Assembly: GCF_905171765.1 (NCBI RefSeq)
Contig: NC_053389.1
Span: forward strand, 782,384,772-782,448,771
Reading direction: 5' to 3'
From: Bufo bufo
Taxonomy: Eukaryota > Chordata > Amphibia > Anura > Bufonidae
DNA: 64,000 nt
Position numbers and translations under genes: made by a program. Below are positions 20,640-32,756 of the stretch, in pieces. The notes beneath the pieces were generated by a model, which did no database searches, had not been told where the DNA came from, and saw only the letters and a list, made by a program, of their open reading frames with translations. Numbering within the stretch: the stretch's first letter is position 1; every line of letters starts with the position of its first letter.

Positions 20640-22671
20640 TTTAAATCCATTTAGCCACTGACAATCGGAATATTAGGTATTGCCGCGTCCATAAGAATCT
20701 CCTCTATAAAAAATACCCCATGATCTAACCCTTCAGATGAACACGGTCAAAAAAAAAAAAAAAACGTGCAAAATTATTATTTTTTTGTCACCTTACATCA
20801 CAAATTGTATAATAGCAACCAATCAAAAAGTCATATGTCCCCCAAAATAGTGCCAATAAAACCGTCCTCTCATCCCGCAAAAAATGAGCCCCTACCTAAG
20901 ATAATTGGCTAAAAACAGCAATTTTTTGGCAAATTTTCCATTTTAAACCGGTTTTCCAGTAACAAAGCAAGGGTTAACAGCCAAACAAAACTTAATATTT
21001 ATTACCCTGATTCTGCAGTTTACATAAACACCCAATATGTGGTCATAAACTGCTGTATGACCAAACGGCAGGACGCAGAAGGAAAGGAACGCCGTATGGT
21101 TTCTGGAAGGCAGATTTTGATGGCCTTTATTTTTGGCACCATGTCCCATTTGAAGAACCCTTGATGCACCCCTAGAGTAGAAACTCCATAAAAGTGACCC
21201 CATCTACGAAACTACACACCTCAAGGTATTCAAAACTGATTTTACTAATTTTACAAATTTCTGAATTTCTATTTTTGGTAACCTTGCCTCACAAAAATAT
21301 AATATAGAGCAACCAAAAATCATATGTACCCTAAAAATAGTCCTAAGAAAACTGCCACCTTATCCCGTAGTTTCCAAAATGGGGTCACTTTTATGGCGTT
21401 TCTACTCTCAGGGTGCATCAGGGGGGCTTCAAATGGGACATGGTGTAAATAAACCAGTCTAGAAAAATCTGCCTTCCAAAAACCACACGGCGCACCTTTC
21501 CCTCTACGCCCTACCGTGTGCCTGTACAGTAGTTTACGGCCACATTTGGGGTGTTTCTGCAAACTACAGAATTAGGGCAATAAATATTGAGTTTTGTTTG
21601 GCTTTTAACCCTTGCTTTGTTACTGGAAAAATGGATTAAAATGGAAAATTAGCCCAAAACATTAAAATTCCTAAATTTCATCTCCATTTGCTAATAACTC
21701 TTGTGGAACACCTAAAGGGTTAACAACATTTGTAAAATCAGTTTTAAATACCTTGAGGGGTGTAGTTTTTTAGATGGGGTCACTTTTATGGAGTTTCTAG
21801 TCTAGGGGTGCATCAGGGGGGTTTCAAATGGGACATGGTGTAAATAAACCAGTCCAGCAAAATCTGCCTTCCAAAAACCACACGGCGCACCTTTCCCTCT
21901 ACGCACTACCGTGTGCCCGTACAGTAGTTTACGGCCACATATGGGGTGTTTCTGCAAGCTACAGATTCGGGGCAATAAATATTGAGTTTTGTTTGTCTGT
22001 TAACCCTTGTTTTGTTACTTGAAAATATGGATTAAAAAGGAAAATTTTCCAAAAATGCGAAATTCTGAAATTTTATTTCCATTTGCCATTAACTCCTTTG
22101 GAACACCTAAAGGGTTAACGATGTTTTCAAAATCAGTTTTGAATACCTTGACGGGTGTAGTTTCTAGAATGGGGTCATTTTTGAGTGGTTTCTATTATGT
22201 AAGCCTCATAAAGTGACTTCAGACCTGAACTGGTCCTTAAAAAGTGGGTTTTTGAAAATTTCAGAAAAATTTCAAGATTTGCTTCTAAATTTCTAAGCCT
22301 TGTAACGTCCCCAAAAAATAAAAGGTCATTCCCAAAATGATCCAAACAAGAAGTAGACATATGGGGAATGTAAAATAATAACTATTTTTGGAGGTATTAC
22401 TATCTATTATAAAAGTAGAGAAATAGAAATTTGGAAATTTGCTAATGTTTAAAATTGTTTGGTAAATTTGGTATTTTTTTAAAAATAAAAATGAATTTTT
22501 TGGACTCCATTTTACCAGTGTCATGAAGTACAATATGTGACGGAAAAAACAATCTCAGAATGACCTGGATAAGTAAAAGCATTGTAAAGTTATTCACACA
22601 TAAGTGACACTGGTCAGATTTGCAAAAAATGGCCTGTCCTTAAGGTGAAAATGAGCCCGGTCCCTAAGGGG
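20640..22671. repeat. piggyBac-like 3' non-coding arm with tandem duplications
   Basis: AT-rich sequence in which a block of roughly 375-400 bp recurs (for example GGGTGCATCAGGGGGG at about 21411 and 21805, and ACACCTAAAGGGTTAAC at about 21708 and 22105). The end CCGGTCCCTAAGGGGTTAA matches the end style of the elements at 12687 and 27058. Short frames on either strand repeat the same peptide and follow the duplication. Confidence 0.7.
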
Positions 22672-22825
22672 TTAAAGCTGATAGTTTGCAGTTAAAGCAT
22701 ATTTTGTTTGTTTCATTTCAAATCCACTGTGGTGGTGTATAGAGTCAAAAATTTTAGAATTGTGTTGATGTCCCAATATTTATGGACATGACTGTAGGTG
22801 CCTGCACCATCTAAGAGATTATATC

Positions 22826-23224
22826 TAGAGATGAGCGAAATTTTGATAAATTCAATTCAGCAGCTTTGCCGAACTTCGTCAAAGAAATTTGATTAGTTAC
22901 GAACTAGTTTGTCATCACGAATCACCTTCCATTGTATGGAACTAGCACAATGATGGGGAATGGTGATTGTGACAGCCTCCGTCATTTAATTCCTCAGATG
23001 CCATGTTCAACGCTGATCGCTGCATCTGAGACTCACATTCAGGTGCTCATGGGTTAATTTGGGGTTAAAAAAAATTAACTCGTCGTGGAGAGGCCGTCCA
23101 CTCTCATCTTGATTGAAGAAAACTTACGAGTATCATTTATTTAAATTTTAGCCATCATTTTAGGCTTTTTCCTGAAATTCGGATCGAAATCTACTTTAGA
23201 TAGTTCAATTCGCAAATAACACTA
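22826..23224. mobile_element. Small hAT-type non-autonomous element
   Basis: TAGAGATGAGCGAAATTTTG starts at 22826 and ...CGCAAATAACACTA ends at 23224. A perfect 8-bp duplication ATTATATC flanks it (22818-22825, 23225-23232). 399 bp, no coding capacity. Confidence 0.85.
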
Positions 23225-23992
23225 ATTATATCCAATCCCAGCTCTTTGCAGATAGGTTTATTGCCCATGGATGTGTCGTTATATATGGCAGAGTGGGGTT
23301 AAGCAGGTCCTGCAAGTAAATAAAATAAAAATAAAAAAAAGAAGTCATAACCACAAGCCCTTGAAATTCTCCAATTAGTCTCTACTCCCTAGTGTTTCTC
23401 AACATGAATATAAGGATCCAATAACTGGTATAAGAGGGCACTGCTGTGGCCAGTGAACGGCTGATCAGCTACAGATAAAGTTGAGCGGACACCTGGATGT
23501 TGGGGTTCGGCAGGTTCGGCCGAACTTGAAAAAAAAATATTCGGGTTCGGGACCCGAACTTGACACGAACTTGACCCCGAACCCGAACCCCATTGAAGTC
23601 AATGGGGACCCAAACTTTTGAGCACTAAAATGGCTGTAAAAATGTCATGGAAAGAGCTAGAGGGCTGCAAAAGGTAGCAAAATGTTCTTAAGAGCATGGT
23701 AAATGCTCTGCAACAAATGGCTAGGGAAATGAATTAAAATAACATAAAAGTAAAAATTAGGAATGATGTAGGAGGAAGAGGTGGTGAATGGGTGGATGTG
23801 GCCGTGTAGGCTCACGTGGCGGTCTAGGTGGAAGCGGCGGCGAAGGAGGAATAGGTGGCCAACACAGATGTGTGTTATTTTGCATTTTTACATAGGGGTA
23901 TCCCCCAAAATATTGGGACATATATATATATAAAAAAAAAGGAATAAGTGCACTTGAGTACAAGGATAGATGGTTGAGGCTGTTAGAACTGT

Positions 23993-25960
23993 CTATTCTG
24001 CACAAGGTACAGACAAGTACTGAGGGATCCAAGCCTGGTTCATTTTAATGAACGTGAGCTTCTCCACGTTGGCTGTGGACAGGCGGCTGCGTCTGTCTGT
24101 AATGACGCCTCATGTCGTGCTAAATACACGTTCAGAGAGTACACTGGCTGCAGGGCAGGCCAGCACCTCCAAGGCATACAGGGAAAGCTCTGGCCATGTG
24201 GACAATTTGGAGACCCAGAAGTTGAATGGGGCAGAACCATCAGTCAGTACGTGTAGGCGTGTGCACAGGTACTGTTCCACCATGTTGTTCAAATGCTGCC
24301 TCCTGCTAACACGCTCTATATCAGCAGTTGGGGCCAGTTGTTGCGGCGAGGTAACAAAGCTTTTCCACATGTCTCCCATGCTAACCCTGCCTTCTGAGGT
24401 GCTGGCGCTGACACAGCTGTGTTGGCGACCTCTTCCTCCTCACCTGCATTCACCTTGTGCTTCCACTTGTCCCCCGACGTCAGTCGGGAATGCTCTCAGG
24501 AGCGCGTCTACCAGCGTGCGCCTGTAGTCGCGCATCTTACGATCACGCTCCAGTGAGGGAATTAAGGACGGCACATTGTCTTTGTAACGGGGATCCAGCA
24601 GGGTGGCCACCCAGTAGTCAGCACACGTTAAAATGTAGGCAACTCTGTAGTCGCTCATGTGTGCCATGCTGCCCAGAGGTAAGGACAAGCTGTCCTCTGT
24701 GGGAGGCGTATCTTCTGTGTCCTCTGTATCCCCCCAGCCACGCAACAGTGATGGGCGTGAGCTGCGTTGGATGCCACCCCGCTGTGAACATGCTTCATCC
24801 TCATCCTCCTCCTCATCCTCCTCCTCCTCGTCCTCCAGTAGTGGGCCCTGGCTGGCCAAATTTGTACCTGGCCTCTGCTGTTGCAAAAATCCTCTTTCTG
24901 AGCCACTTCTAAAAGACCGGCCTGAAAGTGTTAGAGATGACCCCTCTTCCTCCTCCTCATCCTGGGCCACATCCTCTTCCATCATCACCCTAAGTGTTTT
25001 CTCAAGGAGACATAGAAGTGGCATTGTAACGCTGATAACGGCGTCATCGCCACTGGCCATGTTGGTGAAGTACTCAAAACAGCGCAACAGGGCACACAGG
25101 TCTCGCATGGAGGCCCAGTCATTGGTGGTGAAGTGGTGCTGTTCCGCAGTGCGACCCACCCGTGCGTGCTGCAGCTGAAACTCCACTATGGCCTTCTGCT
25201 GCTCGCACAGTCTCTCCAGCATGTGCAAGGTGGAGTTCCACCTAGTGGGCACGTCGCATATGAGGCGTTGAGCGGGAAGGCCGAAGTTACGCTGTAGAGC
25301 AGACAGCCGAGCGGCGGCAGGAGGAGAACGCTGGAAGCGCGGACTTTATGCAGCAGCTCAGACATGTCGGGGGCGTTGTGAATGAATTTCTGCACCACCA
25401 AATTCAGCACATGCGCCAGGCAAGGGATGTGCGTCAAACCGGCTAGTCCCAGAGCTGCGATGAGATTTCGCCCATTATCGCACACCACCAGGCCGGGTTT
25501 AATGCTCACTGGCAGCAACCACTCGTCGGTCTGTTGTTCTATACACCGCCACAACCCCTGTGCGGTGTGGGGCCTGTCCCCCAAACACATTAGTTTCAAA
25601 ACGGCCTGCTGACGTTTACCCCTGGCTGTGCTGAAGTTGGTGGTGAAGGTCTGTCGCTGATCGGATGAGGAGGTGGTAGAAGAGGAGGAGGAAGCCGAGT
25701 AGGAAGAGGAGGCAACAGGAGGCAAAGAATGATGCCCTGCTATCCTTGGCGGCGGAAGGACGTGCGCCAAACAGCTCTCCGCCTGGGGCCCAGCTGCCAC
25801 TACATTTACCCAATGTGCAGTTAGGGAGATTTAGCGTCCCTGGCCGTGCTTACTGGTCTACGTATCTGTGGTTAGGTGGACCTCGCCACAAATGGCGTTG
25901 CGCAGTGCACACTTAATTTTATCCGATACTTGGTTGTGCAGGGAGGGCACGGCTCTCCTG
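23993..25960 (-). pseudogene. hAT-family transposase pseudogene
   Basis: Read on minus, homology begins near 25960 with HNQVSDKIKCALR, then HLTTDT followed by a stop where Trp is expected and another at GQGR-stop-ISLTAH. A frame from 25800 carries CDNGRNLIAAL and IPCLAHVLNLVVQKF. A frameshift near 25330 leads to RWNSTLHMLERLCEQQKA, an acidic low-complexity insert (about 24780-24840 on plus, CTC/TCC-rich), and LLDPRYKDNVPSL. A stop at 24440 and a TGA at 24110-24112 interrupt the C-terminal dimerisation region (ACPAASVLSERVFSTT). The frame would end at 23993-23995. The N-terminal BED finger is absent. The intact enzyme would cut hAT ends and leave 8-bp duplications. Confidence 0.85.
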
Positions 25961-25972
25961 GAGAAGTAGTAT

Positions 25973-26250
25973 AATCCCAAATGTGCAATATATTAGAGGC
26001 TTTTTTCACCACAGTATGCCAAAGCCGTATTTGTGGCCTAAATGCGACAGTCACTTATGCACGTGTAATCCCAGATGTGCAATATATTAGAGGCTTTTTT
26101 CACCCCAGTATGCCAAAGCCGTATTTCTGGCCTAAATGTGACAATCTTTTATGCACGTGTAATCCCAGATGTGCAGTATATCAGAGGCTTTTTTTTTTAA
26201 CCCCAGTAAGCAAAAAGCTGTATTTCTGGACTTGCAGACATGCAGATAGC
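25973..26250. repeat. 94-bp tandem repeat, two full units and one partial
   Basis: Units start AATCCCAAATGTGCAATATA (25973), AATCCCAGATGTGCAATATA (26067) and AATCCCAGATGTGCAGTATA (26161). They abut the truncated 5' part of the hAT transposase homology. Confidence 0.9.
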
Positions 26251-27571
26251 CTGTGCTGGTGCACTATCGTTGCATAAAATGGCTGCCGATTATGTATTGA
26301 TATTGACTAACTGAAGAATAAAAAGTTTGTTTTCAGTGGTAGTTGGCTCAGGGCAGGCTTAGAAAAATTGTGCACTGCACCCACAAAACACATTTGCTGT
26401 AGAGCGCTGAGAACAAAAAAAACAGTTCTTTAAAAGATTCCTCCCTGATCTCTCCCTTTACAGCAGCTGCAGCCTTTCCCTACACTAATCCAAGCAGAGT
26501 GACGGGCGGCGCTACGTGACTCCAGCTTAAATAGAGGCTGGGTCACATGCTGCAGTTGGCCAATCACAGCCATGCCAATAGTAGGCATGGCTGTGATGGC
26601 CTTTTGGGGCAAGTAGTATGACGCTTGTTGATTGGCTTCTTTGCAGCCTTTCAAAAAGCTCCATAAAAATCGCGGAACACAAACCCAAACTTTTACGTAA
26701 ATGTTCGGGTTCGGGTCTGGGTGCCGAAAACCCTTTACAGTTCGGATTCGCTCAACTCTAGCTACAGAGACTGGAAGGGGACTCTGGAATAGTCAGAATG
26801 GGAATAGGTGTAGATTAATGAAGTGACTATGACATTTTGATATTGTTTACGCCTTTCTAACCTTTTTTTTTTTTCTACTTAACATATGGATAACCCTTGT
26901 ATTGCACTAATGATAGTGGAAAATGGACAATTTAAGTTACAGATATGACCAATCCAAAGAATCTCTTCATAAGTTACATGTGGGTGTAGATCTCAACACT
27001 CTATGCATTGCAAAAGGTGAAATTTGTGGTAAAACACCACAATATAAACTGACTTAACTCCTTTGGGACACAGCCTTATTTCACCTTAAGGACCAGGCCA
27101 TTTTTTGAAAATCTGACCAGTGTCACTTTAAGTGGTGATAACTTTAAAACGCTTTGACTTTTCCAGGCCTTTGTGAGATTGTTTTTTAGTCACATATTGT
27201 ACTTCATGACTCTGGTAAAATTAAGTAAAAAAAAATACATTTTTATTTAGCAAAAAAAAAATACAAAATGTACAACAAATTTGTAAAAAATTGCAAATTT
27301 CCAAGTTTCAATTTCTTTACTTCTATAATACATATTAATACCTCCAAAAATAGTTATTACTTTACATTCCCCATATGTCTACTTCATGTTTGGATCATTT
27401 TGGGAAGGATATTTTATTTTTTGGGAAGGTTACAAGGCTTAGAAGTTTAGAAGCAAATTTTGAAATTTTTCAGAAATTTTCAAAAACCCAATTTTTAGGG
27501 ACCAGTTCAGGTCTGAAGTCACTTTGCGAGGCTTACATAATAGAAACCACCCAGAAATGACCCCATTATAG

Positions 27572-28380
27572 AAACTACACCCCTTAAGGTATTCAAAACA
27601 GATTTTACAAACATTGTTAACCCTTTAGGTGTTCCACAAGAATTAATGGAAAATAGAGATACAATTTCAAAATGTCACATTTTTGGAAGATTTTCCATTT
27701 TAATAATTTTTTTCCAGTTACAAAGCAAGGGTTAACAGCCAAACAAAACTTAATATTTATGGCTCTGATTCTGTAGTTTACAAAAGCACCCCATATGTGG
27801 TCGTAAACCTCTGTACGGGCACACGGCAGGGCGCAGAAGGAAACGAATGCCATACGGTTTTTGGAAGGCAGGTTTTGCTGGACTGTTTTTTTTGACACCA
27901 TGTCCCATTTGAAGCCACCCTGATGCACCCCTAGAGTAGAAACTCCATTAAAGTGACCCCATCTAAGAAACTACACACCTCAAGGTATTCAAAACTGATT
28001 TTACAAACATTGTTAACCCTTTAGGTGTTCCACAAGAATTAATGGAAAATAGAGATACAATTTCTAAATTTCACTTTTTTGGCAGATTTTCCATTTTAAT
28101 ATTTTTTTTACTTTTACAAAGCAAGCGTTAACAGCCAAACAAAACTCAATATTTATGGCCCTGATTCTGTAGTTTACAGAAACACCCCAAATGTGGTCGA
28201 AAACTGCTGTACGGGCACACAGCAGGGCACAGAAGGAAAGGAATGCCATACGGTTTTTGGAAGGCAGATTTTGCTGGACTGGTTTTTTTGACACCATGTC
28301 CCATTTGAAGCCCCCCTGATGCACCCCTAGAGTAGAAACTCCCAAAAAGTGACCCCATTTTAGAAACTACGGGATAGGGT
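27572..28380. repeat. Tandem duplication, unit about 398 bp, two copies
   Basis: Blocks such as AAGGTATTCAAAAC, GTTAACCCTTTAGGTGTTCC, CAAGGGTTAACAGCC (or GCAAGCGTTAACAGCC) and GACACCATGTCCCATTTGAA recur about 398 bp apart. Both copies keep a similar minus-strand frame, about 90-100 codons each. Confidence 0.8.
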
Positions 28381-28569
28381 GGCAGTATTGTTGGTACTAG
28401 TTTAGGGTACATATGATTTTTAGTTGCTCTATATTACACTTTTTGTGAGGCAAGGTAACAAGAAATAGCTGTTTTGGCACCGTTTTTATTTTTTGTTATT
28501 TACAACATTCATCTGACAGGTTATATCATGTGGTATTTTTATAGACCAGGTTGTCACGGATGCGGCAAT

Positions 28570-29640
28570 ACCTAATATGTATACTTTTTATTTTATTTAT
28601 GTAAGTTTTACACAATGATTTCATTTTTGAAACAAAAAAATCATGTTTTAGTGTTTCCATAGTCTGAGAGACATAATTTTTTCAGTTTTTGGGCGATTAC
28701 CTTGGGTAGGGTATGATTTTTGCGGGATGAGATGATGGTTTTATTGGCACTATTTTGGGGTGCGTGTGACTTTTTGATAGTTTGAGATTACACTTTTTGT
28801 GATGTAAGGTGACAAAAAAATGTTTTTTTACAGTTTTTATTTTTATTTTTTTACGGTATTTACCTGAGGGGTTAGGTCATGTGATATTTTTATAGAGCAA
28901 GTTATTATGGACGCTGCGATACCTAATATGTATACTTTTTATTTTATTTATGCAAATTTTACACAATGATTTCTTTTTTGAAACAAAAAATCATGTTTTA
29001 GTGTTTCCATAGTCTGAGAGCCATAATTTTTTCATTTTTTGGGCGATTACCTTGGGTAGGGTATGATTTTTGCGGGATGAGATGATGGTTTTATTGGCAC
29101 TATTTTGGGGTGCGTGTGACTTTTTGATAGTTTGAGATTACACTTTTTGTGATGTAAGGTGACAAAAAAATGTTTTTTTACACCGTTTTTATTTTTATTT
29201 TTTTACGGTATTTACCTGAGGGGTTAGGTCATGTGATATTTTTATAGAGCAAGTTATTATGGACGCTGCGATACCTAATATGTATACTTTTTATTTTATT
29301 TATGTAAGTTTTACACAATGATTTCATTTTTGAAACAAAAAAATCATGTTTTAGTGTTTCCATAGTCTGAGAGCCATAATTTTTTCAGTTTTTGGGCGAT
29401 TACCTTAGGTAGGGTATGATTTTTGTGGGATAAGATGACAGTTTGATTGGCACTATTTTGGGGTGCGTGTCAATTTTTGATCGCATGCTTTTACACTTTT
29501 TGTGATGTAAGGTGACAAAAAATGGTTTATTTAGCAAAGTTTTTATTTTAAATTTTTTACGGTGTTCATCTGAGGGCTTAGGTCATGTGATATTTTTATA
29601 GAACCGGTCGATACGGACATGGCGATTCCTAATATGTATG
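28570..29640. repeat. Tandem triplication, unit about 350 bp
   Basis: CCTAATATGTATACTTTTTA recurs at about 28571, 28922 and 29272, and a diverged CCTAATATGTATGC at about 29628. Copies one and two are almost identical (for example GGGTAGGGTATGATTTTTGCG), while the third is more diverged. Non-coding. Confidence 0.88.
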
Positions 29641-29660
29641 CTTTTTTTTTTTTTCCCTAT

Positions 29661-30950
29661 TTTTTACCAATTTTTTTCTACTTTATTTGGGGAAAATTGC
29701 GTTTTTGTTTATTTTTACTTTAAACTTTAAATTTTTTTGGGGGGGGGACTTTATTTTTTCAACTTTTTTTTTCACTTAATTTTTTGTCCCACTTTGGGAC
29801 TTGAACTTTTGGGGGTCTAATCCCTTTACAATGCATTCCAATACTTCTGTATGATTTAGAAATCTGCTAGTAACAGACAAAGAAGATGGCTGAGAGGAAG
29901 TGGGGTCATGTCAGAGCTAGCTGAGATTCTAAGTCTGATAAAACAACTGCTTCTACACTGCTTCTAAAAAAGAACAGGAGAGTCCTTCCTTTCTGTAAGT
30001 GTGATTTACCCCTCTTTATCTGTTCAGTGAGCTCTAGAGCTGAAACCAAATGTAGTTGAAGTAAGGGAAGAGAGGTCACAGCAGTACAATGTTGGCAGAT
30101 TCCACAGAAGAGAAACACCTGTTTGTGAGAGAAATGCATCTAGCTGTGCCAATAAAGAGGGAAATAATTTTTTTACAACTCAGGTATGCTTTAAAATCTA
30201 CAATGTAAGTTTCAGTAGCATGTGAATGAGAGTTGGTAACATCACATCCACTTTACTGTTACTGTAATTTTCAGCAGCAGTAATTTCCACCCATGAAAAA
30301 CAGAAAAAAAAACCTGCAGTATATGATCCTCATGTGAGCAAGCCCAAATGCTGCATTTTGTATTCCTGTTAATCTGTTAGTAACCCATTCCCAGTAAAGT
30401 AATTTCCATTACGTTTTCTAAATTACAAAATCTATGAATTGGATAAATGAAAACTTCCATAAATGTCAACTATTGTGACTGAGGTCTGTATTGTACCCTT
30501 GTTGTCTTGTATGCTGTCTTTGTATTTCACTAGCACATCAAAGCGATCAATTATTTACAAGTTCAGAATGTCTCAGAGGTGTATAGCACAGGTCTAGCTC
30601 ATAGGCTAGTGTATAAAGGAACATTGTAGTGATCCTATGAGGTTCAGATTGCTTTAACTCTTTAGGGCTGGGATGACCAAATGTTGAATGCTACAGTACA
30701 TAGCCGCACATTTGGTTGACATGTAAGATGTTTCTAGTCAAATATTTTTAGAAATGCAAAAAAAAAAAAAAAAGGACAAAGCTTTCAAATTTTCTTTGTG
30801 AATGCCTCCTGTTCCAAACTCTATTAGATCAGTGCTTTGTGTAAGTTCTTATTCATAAGGACTGTGTTGGTACAGTTTTTGCATGTTTTTTTTTACATAG
30901 CCAATCCAACAGAGGATCCTAAACAGTGGAAAAAAGGGGTAGATATTGAT
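29661..30950. other. No gene seen
   Basis: T-rich runs (29640-29780), then ordinary-looking sequence. No frame with recognisable domains and no clear element border. Confidence 0.5.
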
Positions 30951-30954
30951 ATAT

Positions 30955-31240
30955 TTAAAGAGGTAGATATTGATGGCCTATCCTCAGCATAGGCCATCAA
31001 TATCAAATCAGTAGGGGTACTACTCCTGGCACCCCCATCAATCAGTAATTTCTGTGCTGGAAATTATGTAGTGTATGGAGCTGGAAGCAAAAGGTTCTAT
31101 CCGCTGTGTAGTGTGCACCCAGGAGTACTGCAGCTCAGCTTCTGTTCCTTGTTCTGTGAACTTAGCAGTTTTCAGCAGCAGTGGCTGTCAAAATCTGAGG
31201 GTAGGTCATCAATAAAGTCCCTGAAAACCCCTTTGAATAT
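30955..31240. repeat. Dispersed palindromic repeat, copy 3
   Basis: GATGGCCTATCCTCAGCATAGGCCATCAATATC near the left and GGGTAGGTCATCAATAAAG near the right form inverted ends. The right edge CCTGAAAACCCCTTTGAA resembles the right edge of the copy at 45545. Confidence 0.6.
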
Positions 31241-31551
31241 TTTCTTTTGCTTCTCTTTTCCTGATTTTGGTGAGCAAAAACATGTGAAATGTCATGCTAA
31301 AACTTTTAGAGTTGTACATTTTACTCAAAGTAGAAACTGGATTAAGTTCACCATGATCCTATCATATTTTTTGTCCTAGTTCTCAGATGGTGCTTTAGAA
31401 ATCTGACTGTACAAAATCTCCTGTATATAGCAACAAGGAGGCACCATACGTCTCGAAAAACTATAGAGCCATAGACAGTTCCTGCCATATGGAGTTGCTA
31501 CAAGGTGCTCTACTCTCTCCAATACCAGGGCTTCTAATGAAAATACCTCCT

Positions 31552-32040
31552 GAGGGGGTTGTCTGGCTTGGAAATAAGACTTTGACTAAATTAACTTTTT
31601 ACTAATAAACTTTTATTAAGAAAATTTCCCCTATGTCGAAATGTCAATGACAGTATCGGGTCCCGGCACCTCATCTTCTGCATAGACTTGGATACATATA
31701 AAAGTGAGCTTTCCCCTCTTAGTGATGGTAACATGCTTGCAGAAGGCTGGCTCTTCTCCATAGCTAAGCCAGCCTTCTTTCTGTCTCTGCATTGGCCGTT
31801 GATGGAGAAGGGGGCCAGGTTACCTACTGGACTAAGCCAGGTATCTAGGCCCTGCATGCACGTTAATGACGCATAGAAGGGTGAGGAAGCTCTCACAGGT
31901 CTCAAAGTAGAAGGGTTGGAACCGGTTTTGACATTTTGACATAGGCACACCTTCCTTTATGCAAGTATATTAGTAAGTTGTATCTATTGTCACTTAAAGC
32001 AGATAAAAGCAATGTTTTCTAGCTGGGCAACCCCTCTAAT
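31552..32040. mobile_element. Foldback-like non-autonomous element
   Basis: Left end AGGGGGTTGTCTGGCTTGG and right end CTAGCTGGGCAACCCCTCT are inverted relatives. GAAAATTTCCCCTATGTCGAAATGTC near the left mirrors GACATTTTGACATAGGC near 31930. No coding capacity. Confidence 0.55.
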
Positions 32041-32419
32041 ACCATATGTGGTAGAGCATCGCACAAAAAAAGATCAAAAACCCTATGTGCCATCTTTAAA
32101 AAAAATCTGAGGTACATATCATTGCCATAATATGGTTGTTTGAAAAAGGCCCACAAGAATAGAGTTATCATTAAACACAATAATGGCCTTTTTTTTGTTG
32201 TCTGTGAGGAAAGTCTTATAGTTACACTGTTTGTGTATGTTGTAGTTTTTGCTAATGAGAATGCATGTATCTCATCACAATTAAGTCTGTTGAAAACAGC
32301 TCTAAGATGGCATTACTTATTGGCTTCACCCCAGAAAAGGCAGGTATGGTAATAGTAGTTTTACAAGGAGCTAGGGTAAAGGATCCCTCTTTGAGGTAAT
32401 GTACCATGATGGTCATGTA

Positions 32420-32756
32420 CCATCAGGGTCATTTATCAAACAGAAATACGCCTAAATTAGGCGCTAGGCTCCTTTGCGACGTAATCTGTGACTTCTCCCT
32501 GCTCACGCCAGGTCTAAAAAAGTGAGTGTGGTGTGGGCAAGGATATTTACTATTTTCTATACCTGTTTTAGGCGTAGAAAATGTTCTAAATGTAAGACAG
32601 CTAGGAAGCTGTCTTAGAAGTGGCAGGGGATCTGCTGAAGTTATGTAGAGGCCAGCGACTCTTCATAACTCCGGCGGATGCACTGCCAGGTATAGGGCTT
32701 ATTAAGACCAGTGTCTAAAACTCTGGTCTGAATAAATGGGCATATCTTTGGATCTG
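32420..32756. repeat. Probable small interspersed repeat (ATTTATCAAA... type)
   Basis: Begins GGTCATTTATCAAACAGAAA and ends ...TCTGAATAAATGGGCAT, with TAGGCGCTAGG/TTTTAGGCGTAG motifs between. Weak inverted ends; family not assigned. Confidence 0.35.

Larger units (their letters stand above)
15997..22675. mobile_element. TTAA-flanked composite insert in Tc1 (decayed piggyBac element)
   Basis: TTAA occurs at both junctions (15997-16000 and 22672-22675), and joining across them restores the Tc1 inverted repeat, as expected for piggyBac insertion. The insert contains a piggyBac transposase remnant and the typical non-coding arm. The two ends do not match each other: the left reads TTAAAGGGGTTCTGCGG and the right, inverted, reads TTAACCCCTTAGGGACC. 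The left 225 bp belong to the dispersed repeat family at 13191 and 45137, so the original left end seems lost or replaced. Confidence 0.75.
14481..22794 (+). mobile_element. Tc1-like DNA transposon, right end split by a 6.7-kb insert
   Basis: The left end CAGTCAGGTCCATAAATATT starts at 14481 after a TA (14479-14480). The inverted right end finishes at 22794 before a TA (22795-22796). The inverted repeats are long, about 215 bp: 14481-14696 matches 15903-15996 joined to 22676-22794. Removing 16001-22675 gives a unit of about 1.64 kb, a normal size for this group. The transposase lies at 14839-15866. Confidence 0.92.
23475..26759 (-). mobile_element. hAT transposon with decayed transposase
   Basis: Inverted ends AAAGTTGAGCGGACACC and (inverted) AGAGTTGAGCGAATCC are flanked by a perfect 8-bp duplication AGCTACAG (23467-23474, 26760-26767). 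Both ends are rich in CGGGTTCGG-type motifs. The minus-strand transposase lies at 23993-25960. The region where its N-terminus should be holds a 94-bp tandem repeat. Confidence 0.9.
27058..29660. mobile_element. piggyBac-like non-coding element with internal duplications
   Basis: Starts near TTAACTCCTTTGGGACACAG (TTAA at about 27055) and runs on with CACCTTAAGGACCAGGCCAT, the inverse of the end at 22640-22675. The interior matches 20650-22670. No transposase is present, and the right end is not clearly delimited. Confidence 0.6.

Noticed and set aside
24457..25178. Plus-strand frames of 151 and 173 codons with poly-Ser runs
   Set aside because: They are antisense shadows of the minus-strand hAT transposase; the Ser run is the complement of the acidic Glu/Asp tract.
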